Below, in pieces: positions 41,900 to 51,241 of a stretch of 64,000 bases of DNA (the stretch's first letter is position 1; each line of letters opens with the position of its first letter). Origin of the DNA: Starkeya sp. ORNL1. Lineage in GTDB: Bacteria > Pseudomonadota > Alphaproteobacteria > Rhizobiales > Xanthobacteraceae. The position numbers and the translations under genes are program-made. The DNA lies in contig NZ_CP048834.1 in the NCBI RefSeq assembly GCF_012971745.1, positions 2,976,001 through 3,040,000 on the forward strand, given 5' to 3'. Below the pieces are notes generated by a model. The model saw only the letters and a list, made by a program, of their open reading frames with translations. It ran no database searches and was not told the origin of the DNA.

Positions 41900-41979
41900 A
41901 GACCTGTCCGAACCTGAAGACCTGTCCGAACCTGAAGAACGCCCGAACCTGAAGAACGCCCGAACCTGAAGAAACGCCC
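41895..41979. repeat. short tandem repeats
   Basis: Two copies of an 18-bp unit (CCTGAAGACCTGTCCGAA, 41895-41930), two of a 17-bp relative (CCTGAAGAACGCCCGAA, 41931-41964) and a partial fifth (to 41979). They start inside the last codons of the GntR-family gene and end 3 bp before the AAGGAG of the PrpD gene. This looks like slippage-generated DNA. An effect on spacing or expression is possible. Confidence 0.85.
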
Positions 41980-41992
41980 AAGGAGTTTCCGC

Positions 41993-43435
41993 GTGAGCGC
42001 ACCAGCCACCGATATCACCCGCCAGGCCCTGCGCTTCGTGGAATCCACCTCCTATGCCGACCTCCCCGCGGAAGCGCTGCGCATCGGCCGCCGCTGCATG
42101 GTCGACGCCGTCGGCCTCTATCTTGCGGGCAGCCAGGAGCACTCGGTGCGCATCCTGGTCGAGGACGCGCTCGACCAGGGCGGTCGGGGCGACGCCGCGC
42201 TGCCGGCCGCGGGCACGACCAAGGTTCCGGCGGCGCTCGCCGCCCGGGTATGGGGCACCGCCGGCCACGCCCATGACTGGGACGACACCCAGGTCTCCAA
42301 CGATCCCGCCCATGTCTATGGGCTGCTGACCCACCCGACCATCCCGCCGCTGACCGCAGCGCTCATCGTCGCCGAGCAGATCGGCCAGCGCGACGGACGC
42401 GAAGTGATGCTGGCGTTCCAGCTCGGCTTCGAGGTGGAATGCAAGATCTCCGAATGGATGACACCGCGCCACTATCGTCGCGGCCATCATTCCAGCGGCA
42501 CCGTCGGCACCTTCGGCGCCTGCGTCGCCGCCGCCAGGCTGCTCGGCCTCACCGGCGACAGGCTGGCCCACGCCTTCGGCATCGCCGCGAGCCTTGCCGC
42601 CGGCATCCGGGTGAATTTCGGCACCATGACCAAGCCGCTGCATGTCGGCCGGGCCTGCGAGAACGGCGTGACCGCGGCGCTGCTGGCCGCTCGCGGCTTC
42701 GATGCCGATCCGACCGCGCTGGACGGCCCGTGGGGCTTCTTCTCGGTGATGGGCGAAGGCTTCGACGCCACCAAGGCCAATGAAGGCTTCGGCGCTCCGC
42801 TGACCATCGAGAGCCCCGGCGTGTCGATCAAGCCTTATCCGTCGGGCATCCTCACCCACCAGTCGATGGACGCCATGCTGAAGCTGGTGCTCGACAACGA
42901 CCTGAAGCCCGAGCAGGTGGAGCGCGTGCGCTTCTTCGCCGGCAAGAACATCATCGAGCCGATCCGCTATCCGATCGCCCGCAACCATCTGCAGGCCAAG
43001 TTCTCGATGCCGGCGCTGCTCGCCATGATCGTGCTGTGCCGCCGCGCCAGCCATCACGAGTTCGAGGACGCCTTCGTCGCCGGCCCGGCGATGCAGGATT
43101 TGCAGGCCCGCACCGAGGTGATCAACGATCCCGAGATCGATGCCCGCGGCTATGACCTGATCCGCTCGCGCATCGAGGTCGAGACCAAGGACGGACGCAC
43201 CCTGGTGCAGTGGGCGGACGAGCGCTATCGCGGCGGCCCGCTCAACCCCATCAGCGACGCCGACCTCGACGGCAAGTTCTTCATGTGCGCCGAGGGCGTG
43301 CTCGACGAGGCTTCGCAGCGCGAGCTGCTCGGCCTGGTGCGCACCATCGACCAGGGCGCCGACCTCGCCCGCCTGATGAGCCTGATCGCCGGCACCGGCG
43401 CCGCCGCCCACGCGGTGCGCGCCGTCGCCGAATGA
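41993..43435 (+). CDS. MmgE/PrpD family protein 1
   Basis: A 480-residue protein of the 2-methylcitrate dehydratase / immune-responsive gene 1 family. 'RRCMVDAVGLYLAGS', 'GTAGHAHDWDDTQVSNDPAHVYGLLTHPTIPPLTAALIVAEQ' (active-site His/Asp region) and 'FGIAASLAAGIRVNFGTMTKPLHVGRACENGVTAALLAARGF' are typical. The reaction could be dehydration or decarboxylation of a tricarboxylate (PrpD or cis-aconitate decarboxylase-like). Substrate unknown. GTG start with AAGGAG upstream. Confidence 0.88.
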   Translation: MSAPATDITRQALRFVESTSYADLPAEALRIGRRCMVDAVGLYLAGSQEHSVRILVEDALDQGGRGDAALPAAGTTKVPAALAARVWGTAGHAHDWDDTQVSNDPAHVYGLLTHPTIPPLTAALIVAEQIGQRDGREVMLAFQLGFEVECKISEWMTPRHYRRGHHSSGTVGTFGACVAAARLLGLTGDRLAHAFGIAASLAAGIRVNFGTMTKPLHVGRACENGVTAALLAARGFDADPTALDGPWGFFSVMGEGFDATKANEGFGAPLTIESPGVSIKPYPSGILTHQSMDAMLKLVLDNDLKPEQVERVRFFAGKNIIEPIRYPIARNHLQAKFSMPALLAMIVLCRRASHHEFEDAFVAGPAMQDLQARTEVINDPEIDARGYDLIRSRIEVETKDGRTLVQWADERYRGGPLNPISDADLDGKFFMCAEGVLDEASQRELLGLVRTIDQGADLARLMSLIAGTGAAAHAVRAVAE

Positions 43436-43499
43436 GCTGAAGTATCTCTAATCGGCGAGCGCTCAGCGAAGAGGCGCCGCCATCCATGGGAGGAAGACG

Positions 43500-44468
43500 A
43501 TGAACCTCAAGGCAGGTATCGCAATTCTATTAGCCGGCGCAGTGACTGGCATGGTCGGACTGGCGGACAAGGCAGCGGCGCAGCCGGCGCCCTATCCGCA
43601 GAAGGTGGTCACTCTGGTCACCCATTCCAGCCCCGGCGGCGGCTCGGACGTGTTCCTGCGCGAACTGTCCAAGTATCTCGGCAAATATATCGACGCCACC
43701 TTCGTCGTCGAGAACGTGCAGGGCGGTTCGGGTGCCAAGGCGATTGCCCGCACCGCCTCCGCGCCGGCGGACGGGAGCGTGTTCTACGCGACGACGCCGA
43801 CCTATATCTACACCTCGTTGATGAGCAAGCCGCCTAAGACCTACAAGGATCTTGAGCCGCTGGTGAACGTCTTCGCCGACAGCGAGATCATCTACACGCG
43901 CACCGACGGCCCCTACAAGACGCTGCAGGAAGTCATCGACCACGCCAAGAAGGAGCGCGGTCGCTGGGGCGCCGCCAATCCGGCCTCGCTGGAGCGCCAG
44001 GCTGCCGAGCAGCTGAAGCGTGCCGCCGGCGTCAATGCCGCCATCGTCACCCATGAGGGCGGCGGCGACATGATGCTGAACGTGCTCAACGGCACGCTCG
44101 ACATCGGCATCGGCGAGATCCAGGAAGTGCGTTCGCAGCTTGAAGCCGGCAAGATCCGCATCCTTGCCACCTTCAATCCCGAGCGCATCCCGCAGAAGCC
44201 GGACGTGCCCACCGTCAAGGAATCCGGCTTCGACGTCCAGCTGGTGAAGTTCCGCGGCCTCGCCGGCCCGAAGGGCCTGCCGGACGACGTCACCAAGGCC
44301 TGGGACGCGGCAGTGCAGAAGGTGCTCGCCGACCCCGACTACAAGAAGGCCTATACCGAGGAAGTGCTTGTGCCCAAGTTCATCGCGCACAAGGACTATC
44401 CGGATTTCATCAACAACTTCGCCACCACCACCGAGAACTTCCTGAAGGAGACCGGCGCGATCAAGTGA
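43500..44468 (+). CDS. tripartite tricarboxylate transporter substrate-binding protein
   Basis: A 322-residue periplasmic protein of the TctC/Bug family. A signal peptide ends near AAAQPAP (residue 27). 'VTLVTHSSPGGGSDVFLRELSKYLGKYI' and 'VENVQGGSGAKAIARTASAPADGSVFYATTPTYIYTSLM' are family hallmarks. It binds a carboxylate and passes it to TctAB. GAGGAAGAC precedes ATG 43500. Confidence 0.92.
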   Translation: MNLKAGIAILLAGAVTGMVGLADKAAAQPAPYPQKVVTLVTHSSPGGGSDVFLRELSKYLGKYIDATFVVENVQGGSGAKAIARTASAPADGSVFYATTPTYIYTSLMSKPPKTYKDLEPLVNVFADSEIIYTRTDGPYKTLQEVIDHAKKERGRWGAANPASLERQAAEQLKRAAGVNAAIVTHEGGGDMMLNVLNGTLDIGIGEIQEVRSQLEAGKIRILATFNPERIPQKPDVPTVKESGFDVQLVKFRGLAGPKGLPDDVTKAWDAAVQKVLADPDYKKAYTEEVLVPKFIAHKDYPDFINNFATTTENFLKETGAIK

Positions 44469-44506
44469 TCACGACCGCGCGTCTCCTGCGTGCCTGACTT
44501 ATCGAG

Positions 44507-44532
44507 CGGCACGGGTCGAGCGACCCGTGCCG
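44507..44532 (+). other. perfect 12-bp hairpin after tctC
   Basis: CGGCACGGGTCG (44507-44518), AG, CGACCCGTGCCG (44521-44532). There is no T-run. It probably stabilises the binding-protein transcript end. Confidence 0.6.
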
Positions 44533-44541
44533 GCTACTCTC

Positions 44542-44649
44542 AGAGCATGAGGCCGAAAAGTGCGAAGCGGTTTTCGGGCGACCTCATGCTCCGGTCTATT
44601 GGACTCGATCACGTTGCATGAATTTGGATCAACTCGATCCAAATTCATC
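44542..44649. repeat. palindromic repeats between tctC and tctB
   Basis: AGAGCATGAGGCCGAAAAG...TTTTCGGGCGACCTCATGCTC (44542-44591) is a dispersed Rhizobiales-type repeat. It is followed by a second palindrome, GATGAATTTGGATC / GATCCAAATTCATC type (44617-44649). Confidence 0.75.
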
Positions 44650-44674
44650 GTGATCTTGATGATGAGAGTCTGCC

Positions 44675-45166
44675 ATGAACAAGGATAGCCTGAGCGGCCT
44701 CGTGCTGCTGGCGCTCGCTGCCGCCTATTATTGGGCGACCGGCGCCATTGCCGACAGTACTCTCTCCGACGAGGTGGGGGCGATCGGCCTGCCCCGCGTG
44801 CTCACCGTCGCCCTCGCCGGGCTGGGACTGATCCTGATCGTCCGATCCCTGCTGGCGCCGAAGCCGGCGAAGGCTGCCCATGCTGCCGGCGATGCCGAGG
44901 ATGACGAGGAGAAGGACGCGAATTTCCCCCGCGCCATCGGCTTCCTGATGTTCGGCGCCGCCTATGTGCTGCTGGTGCCCTATGTCGGCTACGCCATCGG
45001 CGTCGCTTTGCTGATCGCCTCGGTCGCGCTCTATGAGGGCGCCCCGCGCCGCTGGACCGTGCCGGTGGCGGCAATCGGCGGCGCCATTCTGTATTGGGCG
45101 GTCTTCGTCAAGTTGCTTGGCGTTCCCCAGCCTGCCGGCATCCTCTTCCAGGGTCTGTTCTCATGA
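44675..45166 (+). CDS. tripartite tricarboxylate transporter TctB family protein
   Basis: A 163-residue small membrane subunit with four helices (about 8-26, 38-56, 88-118 and 127-145), an acidic loop in the middle (AEDDEEKD) and 'GFLMFGAAYVLLVPYVGYAIGVAL'. This is typical of the TctB/DctQ-like small subunit. The stop overlaps the TctA start (ATGA). Confidence 0.88.
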   Translation: MNKDSLSGLVLLALAAAYYWATGAIADSTLSDEVGAIGLPRVLTVALAGLGLILIVRSLLAPKPAKAAHAAGDAEDDEEKDANFPRAIGFLMFGAAYVLLVPYVGYAIGVALLIASVALYEGAPRRWTVPVAAIGGAILYWAVFVKLLGVPQPAGILFQGLFS

Positions 45167-46659
45167 CGACGTTCTGGGACATCTTCCATCTGCTCACGGC
45201 CACGCCGTTGGTCTTCGTCGCCATTGCCGGCCTCATCTGGGGCATTCTCGGCGGCTCGCTGCCCGGCATCTCGGCCTCGATCACCATGGCGCTGGTGCTG
45301 CCCTTCACCTATACGATGGACCCGGCCATGGCGATCGCGCTGCTGGCCTGCGTCTATATCGGCGCGGAGTATGGCGGCTCCATCCCGGCCATCCTGATCC
45401 GCACCCCCGGCACCAACTCGTCCGCCGCGACCGTGCTCGACGGCTATGAGATGAACCGCCAGGGGCGTGCCGGCGAGGCGCTCGGCATCTCGCTGATGTC
45501 CGGCGTGGTCGGCTCGCTGTTCGGCCTCGCCATGCTGGTGCTGCTCACCGAGCCGCTGTCCTGGCTGGCGCTGGCCTTCACCCCGCCTTCCTATTTCGGC
45601 CTCGGCATACTCGGCCTCAGCGTCATCGCCTCGATGACCGGCGGCTCGCTGGTCAAGGGCCTCGCCGCCGCGGTGATCGGCCTGATGATCTCCACCGTCG
45701 GCACCGACCCGATCTCCGGCGTGACGCGCTATACCTTCGACATTCCCGACCTCTTGAGCGGCGTCGAGCCGGTGCTGGTGATGGTCGGGCTGTTCGCGCT
45801 GACCGAGCTGATGAGCCAGTCCGGCTCCTCCAATCTCACCAAGCTCAAGGATTCGGTGCGCATCCGGCTGCCCGGCCTTGCCATGATGAACAAGCTCAAG
45901 CGCTCGCAGATCATCGGCTGCATCCTCGGCCTGTTCGAGGGGCTCACCCCGGGCGGCGGCGGCTCGATTGCCGCCTTCATGTCCTACAATGAGGCCAAGC
46001 GCTGGTCGAAGACGCCGGAGAAGTTCGGCAAGGGCTCCGAGGAAGGCGTCGCGGCGCCGGAGACGGCCAACAACACGGTGGCCAGCACCGCGCTGATCCC
46101 TCTCCTGAGCTTCGGCATACCGAGCTCGAACTCAACCGCCGTGCTGCTCGGCGGCCTGCTGATGCACGGTCTGCTGCCCGGTCCGCGGCTGTTCGAGCAG
46201 AACCCGCAGGTGATCGACAGCCTCTATATCGGCTCCCTCATCGCCATCATCGCGCAGATCGGCGTCGGCATCATCATCCTGCCCGCCGCCATCTGGCTGG
46301 TGAACCGCCCGCGGCCCTACCGCGCCGGCTTCATCTTCGCGCTGATCCTGTCGGGCATCTACACGCTGAACAACTCGATGTTCGACCTCGGCCTCGCACT
46401 GGCGCTGGGTATCACCGGCTACCTGATGCGCCGCGCCAAGTTCCCGTTCCTGCCGATGATCCTCGGCGTCGTGCTCGGCCACATGGTGGAATCCAGCTAC
46501 CGGCGCTCGCTGGTGCTGTCGGGTGGCGACCTCATGGTCTTCCTCCAGGATCCGATCTGCCTCGGCCTGCTGCTCACGGCCTGTGGCTTCGTCATCTTCT
46601 CGCTCAGCCGTGAACTCCGCGACGCCCGCAAGGCCAAGCTTCAGGAAGCACATTCATGA
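45163..46659 (+). CDS. tripartite tricarboxylate transporter TctA family permease
   Basis: A 498-residue protein with about 12 helices. 'GLIWGILGGSLPGISASITMALVLPFTYTMDPAMAIALLACVYIGAEYGGSIPAILIRTPGT' and 'LTPGGGGSIAAFMSYNEAKRWSKTPEKFGKGSEEGVAAPETANNTVASTALIPLLSFGIPSS' are the duplicated TctA signatures. It is the main permease for a di- or tricarboxylate. The start at 45163 is fixed by ATGA coupling to TctB, and the stop is coupled to PrpD 2. Confidence 0.93.
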   Translation: MTTFWDIFHLLTATPLVFVAIAGLIWGILGGSLPGISASITMALVLPFTYTMDPAMAIALLACVYIGAEYGGSIPAILIRTPGTNSSAATVLDGYEMNRQGRAGEALGISLMSGVVGSLFGLAMLVLLTEPLSWLALAFTPPSYFGLGILGLSVIASMTGGSLVKGLAAAVIGLMISTVGTDPISGVTRYTFDIPDLLSGVEPVLVMVGLFALTELMSQSGSSNLTKLKDSVRIRLPGLAMMNKLKRSQIIGCILGLFEGLTPGGGGSIAAFMSYNEAKRWSKTPEKFGKGSEEGVAAPETANNTVASTALIPLLSFGIPSSNSTAVLLGGLLMHGLLPGPRLFEQNPQVIDSLYIGSLIAIIAQIGVGIIILPAAIWLVNRPRPYRAGFIFALILSGIYTLNNSMFDLGLALALGITGYLMRRAKFPFLPMILGVVLGHMVESSYRRSLVLSGGDLMVFLQDPICLGLLLTACGFVIFSLSRELRDARKAKLQEAHS

Positions 46660-48029
46660 ACCAGCACAGCCCCGTGACCGCGACGCCGGTCGCCGCGCAA
46701 CTCGCCGCCTTCGTCACCTCGGCGGCGCCCTCGCCGGCCGCGGAAGCGGTGTGCCGGAACCTGATCTTCGACATTGTCGGGCTCGCAGTGGCAGCGCGGG
46801 AGACCGACTATGTCGGCGCCGTGCTCGCCAGCGCGGTCGATGAAGGCCGCTGCACCGCGTTCGGCCATGCGCGCCGGCTCGGCATGTATGACGCGGCGAT
46901 GGTCAACGGCACCGCCGCCCATGGCGAAGACTATGACGACACCTTCGAAGGCGGCCCGGTGCATCCTGGCGCCGTGGTGGTGCCGGCGGTGCTCGCCGCC
47001 GCCGAGCAGCACGGCCTCAGTGGTGAGGCGGTGATGCGCGGCATCGCGGTCGGCGCGGAATTGATGTGCCGGCTCAGCCTCGTCGCCCCGCAAGCGACCC
47101 ACAAGGCCGGCTTCCACCCCACCGCCATCTTCGGTGCCCCGGCCGCCACTGGCGCCGTCGCCGCCGCGCTCGGCCTCGATGCCGAGACCACGGTGCGCGC
47201 CTTCGGCATTGCCGGCAGCCTCGCCTCCGGCATCATCGAATATCTCGCCGACGGCTCCTCGACCAAGCGCCTGCACGCCGGCGCCAATGCGCAGGCGGGC
47301 CTGCGCGCGGTGCATCTGGCACAGGCCGGCTTCACCGGGCCGCGCACCGTGTTCGAAGGCGCGCACGGCATGTTCAAGGCGTTCGCGCCGTCGAAGACGC
47401 CGGACTTCAACCGGTTGCTCGATGAGCTTGGCACGCGCTGGGTGATCGAGGGCCTCGCCTTCAAGCCCTATGCCTGCGGGACCATGACCCAGCCCTTCGT
47501 CGACTGCGCGCTGAAGCTGGCGGCAAGCGGCGTCAAGGCGGACGACATCGTCTCGATCATCTGCCCGGTTGGGGAGGGCACGGTGCACCGGCTGTGGGCG
47601 CCGCTCGAGGAGAAGCATCGCCCGCCGAACGGCTATGCCGGCAAGTTCTCGACGCCCTATTGCATGGCCGTCGCCTTCATCGACGGCGCGGCCGGTCTCG
47701 GCCAGTTCACCGACGAGCGCTCGCAGGACCCGGTGGTGCGCGCGCTGGCGGCGAAGATCTCCTATGAGGTCGACCCCAATGACGAGTATCCCCGCAACTT
47801 CTCCGGCCAGCTCAGGGCGGTGCTGAAGGACGGCTCGGTCAAGGAGATTCGCCAGCCGCACATGCGCGGCGGCGCCCGCGAGCCGCTCTCCGAACAGGAA
47901 CTGGCGGAAAAGCTCGAGGCCAATCTGCGCTTCGGCGGCCTCACCGCCGACGGCATCGCCGCGCTGCGTGCCGCGCTCGGCCGCATCGCCGATGGCGGGC
48001 CGGCAGACCTCGCCGCGGCGCGCGCATGA
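46656..48029 (+). CDS. MmgE/PrpD family protein 2
   Basis: A 457-residue protein of the same family as the first but clearly diverged: 'AAEAVCRNLIFDIVGLAVAARE', 'NGTAAHGEDYDDTFEGGPVHPGAVVVPAVLAAAEQ' and 'GSLASGIIEYLADGSSTKRLHAGANAQAGLRAVHLAQAGF'. The latter matches the DGS-x-K-RLH-x-G motif of PrpD/IRG1. It is coupled to TctA and the SDR by ATGA overlaps. The two PrpD-like proteins may act on different stereoisomers or successive steps (inference). Confidence 0.88.
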   Translation: MNQHSPVTATPVAAQLAAFVTSAAPSPAAEAVCRNLIFDIVGLAVAARETDYVGAVLASAVDEGRCTAFGHARRLGMYDAAMVNGTAAHGEDYDDTFEGGPVHPGAVVVPAVLAAAEQHGLSGEAVMRGIAVGAELMCRLSLVAPQATHKAGFHPTAIFGAPAATGAVAAALGLDAETTVRAFGIAGSLASGIIEYLADGSSTKRLHAGANAQAGLRAVHLAQAGFTGPRTVFEGAHGMFKAFAPSKTPDFNRLLDELGTRWVIEGLAFKPYACGTMTQPFVDCALKLAASGVKADDIVSIICPVGEGTVHRLWAPLEEKHRPPNGYAGKFSTPYCMAVAFIDGAAGLGQFTDERSQDPVVRALAAKISYEVDPNDEYPRNFSGQLRAVLKDGSVKEIRQPHMRGGAREPLSEQELAEKLEANLRFGGLTADGIAALRAALGRIADGGPADLAAARA

Positions 48030-48781
48030 GCGACACCGCGCGTGAGCTCGAAGGGCGGGTGGCGCTGGTTACCGGCGCCTCGCGCAATATCGGCCGCGCC
48101 ATCGCATTGGCGTTGGCCGAAGGCGGCGCGTCGGTGATCGTCGCCGGGCGGCGCGACCGGACGGCGGTCGACGAGGTGGTCGGCGCCATCGAGGCGAAGG
48201 GCGGCAAGGCGATCGGCGTGCTCGGCGATCTCGTCGTGCCGGCCGATGTCGAGGCCATCGTCGCTGCCGGCCTCTCGGCCTTCGGCCGGCTCGACATCCT
48301 CGTCAACAACGCCGCGGTCCGCGGCGAGGCGCCGATCGACCAGCTTACCGTCCAGGGCTGGCGCGAGGTGATGGCGCTGTCGCTCGATGCTCCCTTCATC
48401 ACGGTGAAGGCGGCGCTCGACGCGCTCTCGAAGTCGGGCCAGGGCGCCATCGTCAATATAGGCGGGCTCACCGCCTATACCGGCGCCAAGCACCGGGTCC
48501 ATGTGGTCGCCGCCAAGGCAGGCCTCGACGGCCTCACCAAGGCGCTCGCCCATGAGCTGGCCGAGCGCAACATCACGGTGAACCTGGTTTCGCCGGGACT
48601 CATCGAGACCGTGCGCGAGGGCGGCAACCGGCCGCATCACCATGCGACCGCGGCGAACTTGCTGGGCCGCCGCGGCACGCCGGACGAGGTCGCCGCCATG
48701 GTGCGCTTCCTCGCCGGCCCGGCAGCGCGCTACGTCACCGGCCAGACGATGCACGTCAATGGCGGGGCGTACCTGCCGTGA
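48026..48781 (+). CDS. short-chain dehydrogenase/reductase
   Basis: A 251-residue classical SDR. 'VTGASRNIGRAIALALAEGG' cofactor site, 'LVNNAAVRGEAP', then 'VNIGGLTAY..AKHRVHVVAAKAGLDGLTKALAHELA'. The usual Tyr-x3-Lys appears as 'HVVAAKAG', with the Tyr position occupied by Val or displaced (nearest Tyr is 'TAYTG'), so activity may be altered. The C-terminus 'GQTMHVNGGAYLP' is typical. It is the last gene of the cluster. Confidence 0.85.
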   Translation: MSDTARELEGRVALVTGASRNIGRAIALALAEGGASVIVAGRRDRTAVDEVVGAIEAKGGKAIGVLGDLVVPADVEAIVAAGLSAFGRLDILVNNAAVRGEAPIDQLTVQGWREVMALSLDAPFITVKAALDALSKSGQGAIVNIGGLTAYTGAKHRVHVVAAKAGLDGLTKALAHELAERNITVNLVSPGLIETVREGGNRPHHHATAANLLGRRGTPDEVAAMVRFLAGPAARYVTGQTMHVNGGAYLP

Positions 48782-48808
48782 GGTTGCGTGCCGCCCCCCG
48801 TCCGGCGC

Positions 48809-51154
48809 TCAGGAGCGCTCGTTGAGGAGTGCCGGCTGGCGCTCTGGCCCCGGACGCCTGGCGCTCGCCACACGAGCGTTCCGATAGATCGGCACCTCGC
48901 GCTCGAACGGACGCGGCTTCAGGAACTCGGCGGGCCTTGCCTCCGCAGGAGCCGCGGCACGCATCTCCTCAGCCTGAGCCTCCTTCACTTGGAGAGCCTT
49001 CGCTTCCTTCCGCCGCGCGTGGAGGATGAACTCGGTGTAGCCATTGGGCTGGGTGCGGCCCTCGAACGCCAGGTCGCGGGCGGCCTTGAAGGCGACGCCG
49101 TCATAGGACGGCGCCATCGGCCGGTAGGCAGGATCGCCAGCGTTCTGTGCGTCGACCACCTTGGCCATGCGGCGCAGCGTCTCCTCGACCTGCTCGGCGC
49201 TGACAATGCCGTGCAGCAGCCAGTTGGCGACGTGCTGCGAGGAAATGCGCAGCGTGGCGCGATCCTCCATCAGCCCGACATCATGGATGTCCGGCACCTT
49301 GGAACAGCCGACCCCCTGGTCGATCCAGCGCACCACATAGCCGAGAATGCCCTGGAGGTTGTTGTCGAGTTCCTCCTGCACCGCCGCCGGCTCCCAATTG
49401 CCACGGTCGAGCACGGGAATGGTCAGCAGATCGCGGCGCGAGGCCGGCTGGCGGTGGCGCAGTTCGGCCTGGCGGGCGAACACGTCGACCGCATGGTAGT
49501 GCAGCGCGTGCAGCGTCGCCGCGGTGGGCGAGGGCACCCAGGCGGTGTTGGCGCCGGCCAGCGGGTGGGCGATCTTCTGCGTCAGCATGTCGGCCATGCG
49601 GTCCGGCATCGCCCACATGCCCTTGCCGATCTGGCCATGGCCATCGAGATGGGTCTTCAGGCCGGCATCGACGTTGGCATCCTCATAGGCCTTGATCCAG
49701 GCTTGGGCCCGCATCTCGTTCTTGCGCACCATCGGCCCGGCCTCGATCGAGGTGTGGATCTCGTCGCCGGTGCGGTCGAGGAAGCCGGTATTGATGAACA
49801 CCACCCGCTCGCGGGCGGCGTGGATCGCCGCGGTGAGATTGGCGCTGGTGCGGCGCTCCTCGTCCATGATGCCGATCTTCAGCGTGCTAGGTGCCATGCC
49901 GAGCAGGGCCTCGACCCTTGCGAACAGTTCGACGGCGAAGGCGACTTCTTCGGGACCATGCATCTTCGGCTTGACGATATAGACCGAGCCGGTGCGGCTG
50001 TTGCGGATCGGGCCGGAGGCCTTCAGGTCATGCAGCGCGATCAGCGAGGTCACCGCGGCATCGAGCAAGGCTTCCGGGATCGGCTTGCCGTCGCTATCCA
50101 GCACGGCGTCGGTCATCATGTGGTGGCCGACATTGCGCACCAGCAGCAGGCTGCGGCCGTGCAAGGTGAGCGTGCCACCATCTGGCGCGGTATAGACGCG
50201 GTCCTCCGCCAGGTGGCGCTCGACGCTCTTGCCGCCCTTGTCGAAATGGGCGGAGAGGGTGCCCTTCATCAGGCCGAGCCAGTTGCGATAGACCGCGACC
50301 TTGTCCTCGGCATCGACGGCGGCGACGCTGTCCTCGCAATCGACGATGGTGGTGACTGCGGCCTCGACGACGATGTCGGCGATGCCGGCGGCGTCATCGG
50401 CGCCGATGCGGTGATTGCGGTCGATGACGATCTCGACATGCAGGCCGTGATTGACCAGCAGCACCGCCGAGGGCGCCAGCTCCGGACCACGATGGCCGGC
50501 GAAGCGGGTGGGGTCGGCAAGCGTGGTGACGGTGCCATCTTCCAGCTCGACCGCGAGCCGGCCGCCGCAGATGCAATAGCCGACGGCATCCGCGTGCGAG
50601 CCGACCGTGAGCGGCGCGACCTCATCGAGGAACGCCCGCGCCCGCGCCACCACCTGCATCGCCCGCAATGGATTGAACGGGCCGGCGCGGCCGGCGCCAT
50701 CGTCCTCGGGGATCGCATCGGTGCCGTAGAGCGCATCGTAAAGGCTGCCCCAGCGGGCATTGGCGGCGTTCAGTGCATAACGCGCATTGGTGGCGGGCAC
50801 GACGAGTTGCGGACCCGGCAGCACTGCCAGCTCGCCGTCGACATTCGCCGTCGTCACTTCGAAGGCGGGCGGCTCCGGCAGCAGATAGCCGATCTCGCGT
50901 AGAAACGCCTCATAGGCGGCCGGGTCGACCGGCGTGCCCTTGCGCGCGCCATGCCACGCATCGATCGCCGCCTGCAATTCGTCGCGACGCGCCATCAGGA
51001 CGGCGTTGCGTGGAGCGAGGTCGCGGACCAACTCGCCGAAGCCTTCCCAGAAATTCATCCGGCCGAGCGGCAATCCCGACATGGCCTCGAAGGTCACGAA
51101 TTCATAGAGCGAGGATTCAACGCGAATACCGCCAATATTGACAAAGCTCATCAT
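48809..51154 (-). CDS. glcB: malate synthase G
   Basis: A 781-residue enzyme that condenses glyoxylate and acetyl-CoA to malate. '[15 protein letters not shown]', '[27 protein letters not shown]', '[25 protein letters not shown]' and '[35 protein letters not shown]' are diagnostic. Start 51154 or its neighbours 51160 and 51151. The usual C-terminus '[15 protein letters not shown]' is followed by about 65 extra residues rich in Ala, Glu and Arg, ending '[10 protein letters not shown]', which is unusual. It lies downstream of aceA on the same strand. Confidence 0.93.
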   Translation of the reverse strand: MMSFVNIGGIRVESSLYEFVTFEAMSGLPLGRMNFWEGFGELVRDLAPRNAVLMARRDELQAAIDAWHGARKGTPVDPAAYEAFLREIGYLLPEPPAFEVTTANVDGELAVLPGPQLVVPATNARYALNAANARWGSLYDALYGTDAIPEDDGAGRAGPFNPLRAMQVVARARAFLDEVAPLTVGSHADAVGYCICGGRLAVELEDGTVTTLADPTRFAGHRGPELAPSAVLLVNHGLHVEIVIDRNHRIGADDAAGIADIVVEAAVTTIVDCEDSVAAVDAEDKVAVYRNWLGLMKGTLSAHFDKGGKSVERHLAEDRVYTAPDGGTLTLHGRSLLLVRNVGHHMMTDAVLDSDGKPIPEALLDAAVTSLIALHDLKASGPIRNSRTGSVYIVKPKMHGPEEVAFAVELFARVEALLGMAPSTLKIGIMDEERRTSANLTAAIHAARERVVFINTGFLDRTGDEIHTSIEAGPMVRKNEMRAQAWIKAYEDANVDAGLKTHLDGHGQIGKGMWAMPDRMADMLTQKIAHPLAGANTAWVPSPTAATLHALHYHAVDVFARQAELRHRQPASRRDLLTIPVLDRGNWEPAAVQEELDNNLQGILGYVVRWIDQGVGCSKVPDIHDVGLMEDRATLRISSQHVANWLLHGIVSAEQVEETLRRMAKVVDAQNAGDPAYRPMAPSYDGVAFKAARDLAFEGRTQPNGYTEFILHARRKEAKALQVKEAQAEEMRAAAPAEARPAEFLKPRPFEREVPIYRNARVASARRPGPERQPALLNERS

Positions 51155-51205
51155 GATCATGGTCCGTAAGCGTAACCGGTAAACTCGGGATCGGCGCCGA
51201 CGCGC

Positions 51206-51235
51206 CCGCAACCCGCCCGGTGGGGCGGGTTGCGG
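51206..51235 (-). other. perfect 13-bp hairpin between aceA and glcB
   Basis: CCGCAACCCGCCC (51206-51218), loop GGTG, GGGCGGGTTGCGG (51223-51235), 6 bp after the aceA stop. There is no T-run on the transcribed strand. It may set the ratio of isocitrate lyase to malate synthase or end most aceA transcripts. Confidence 0.65.
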
Positions 51236-51241
51236 CACGCT

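Noticed and set aside
41895..41979. CRISPR-like array
   Set aside because: The units are directly adjacent without spacers and no cas genes are nearby, so this is a simple tandem repeat.
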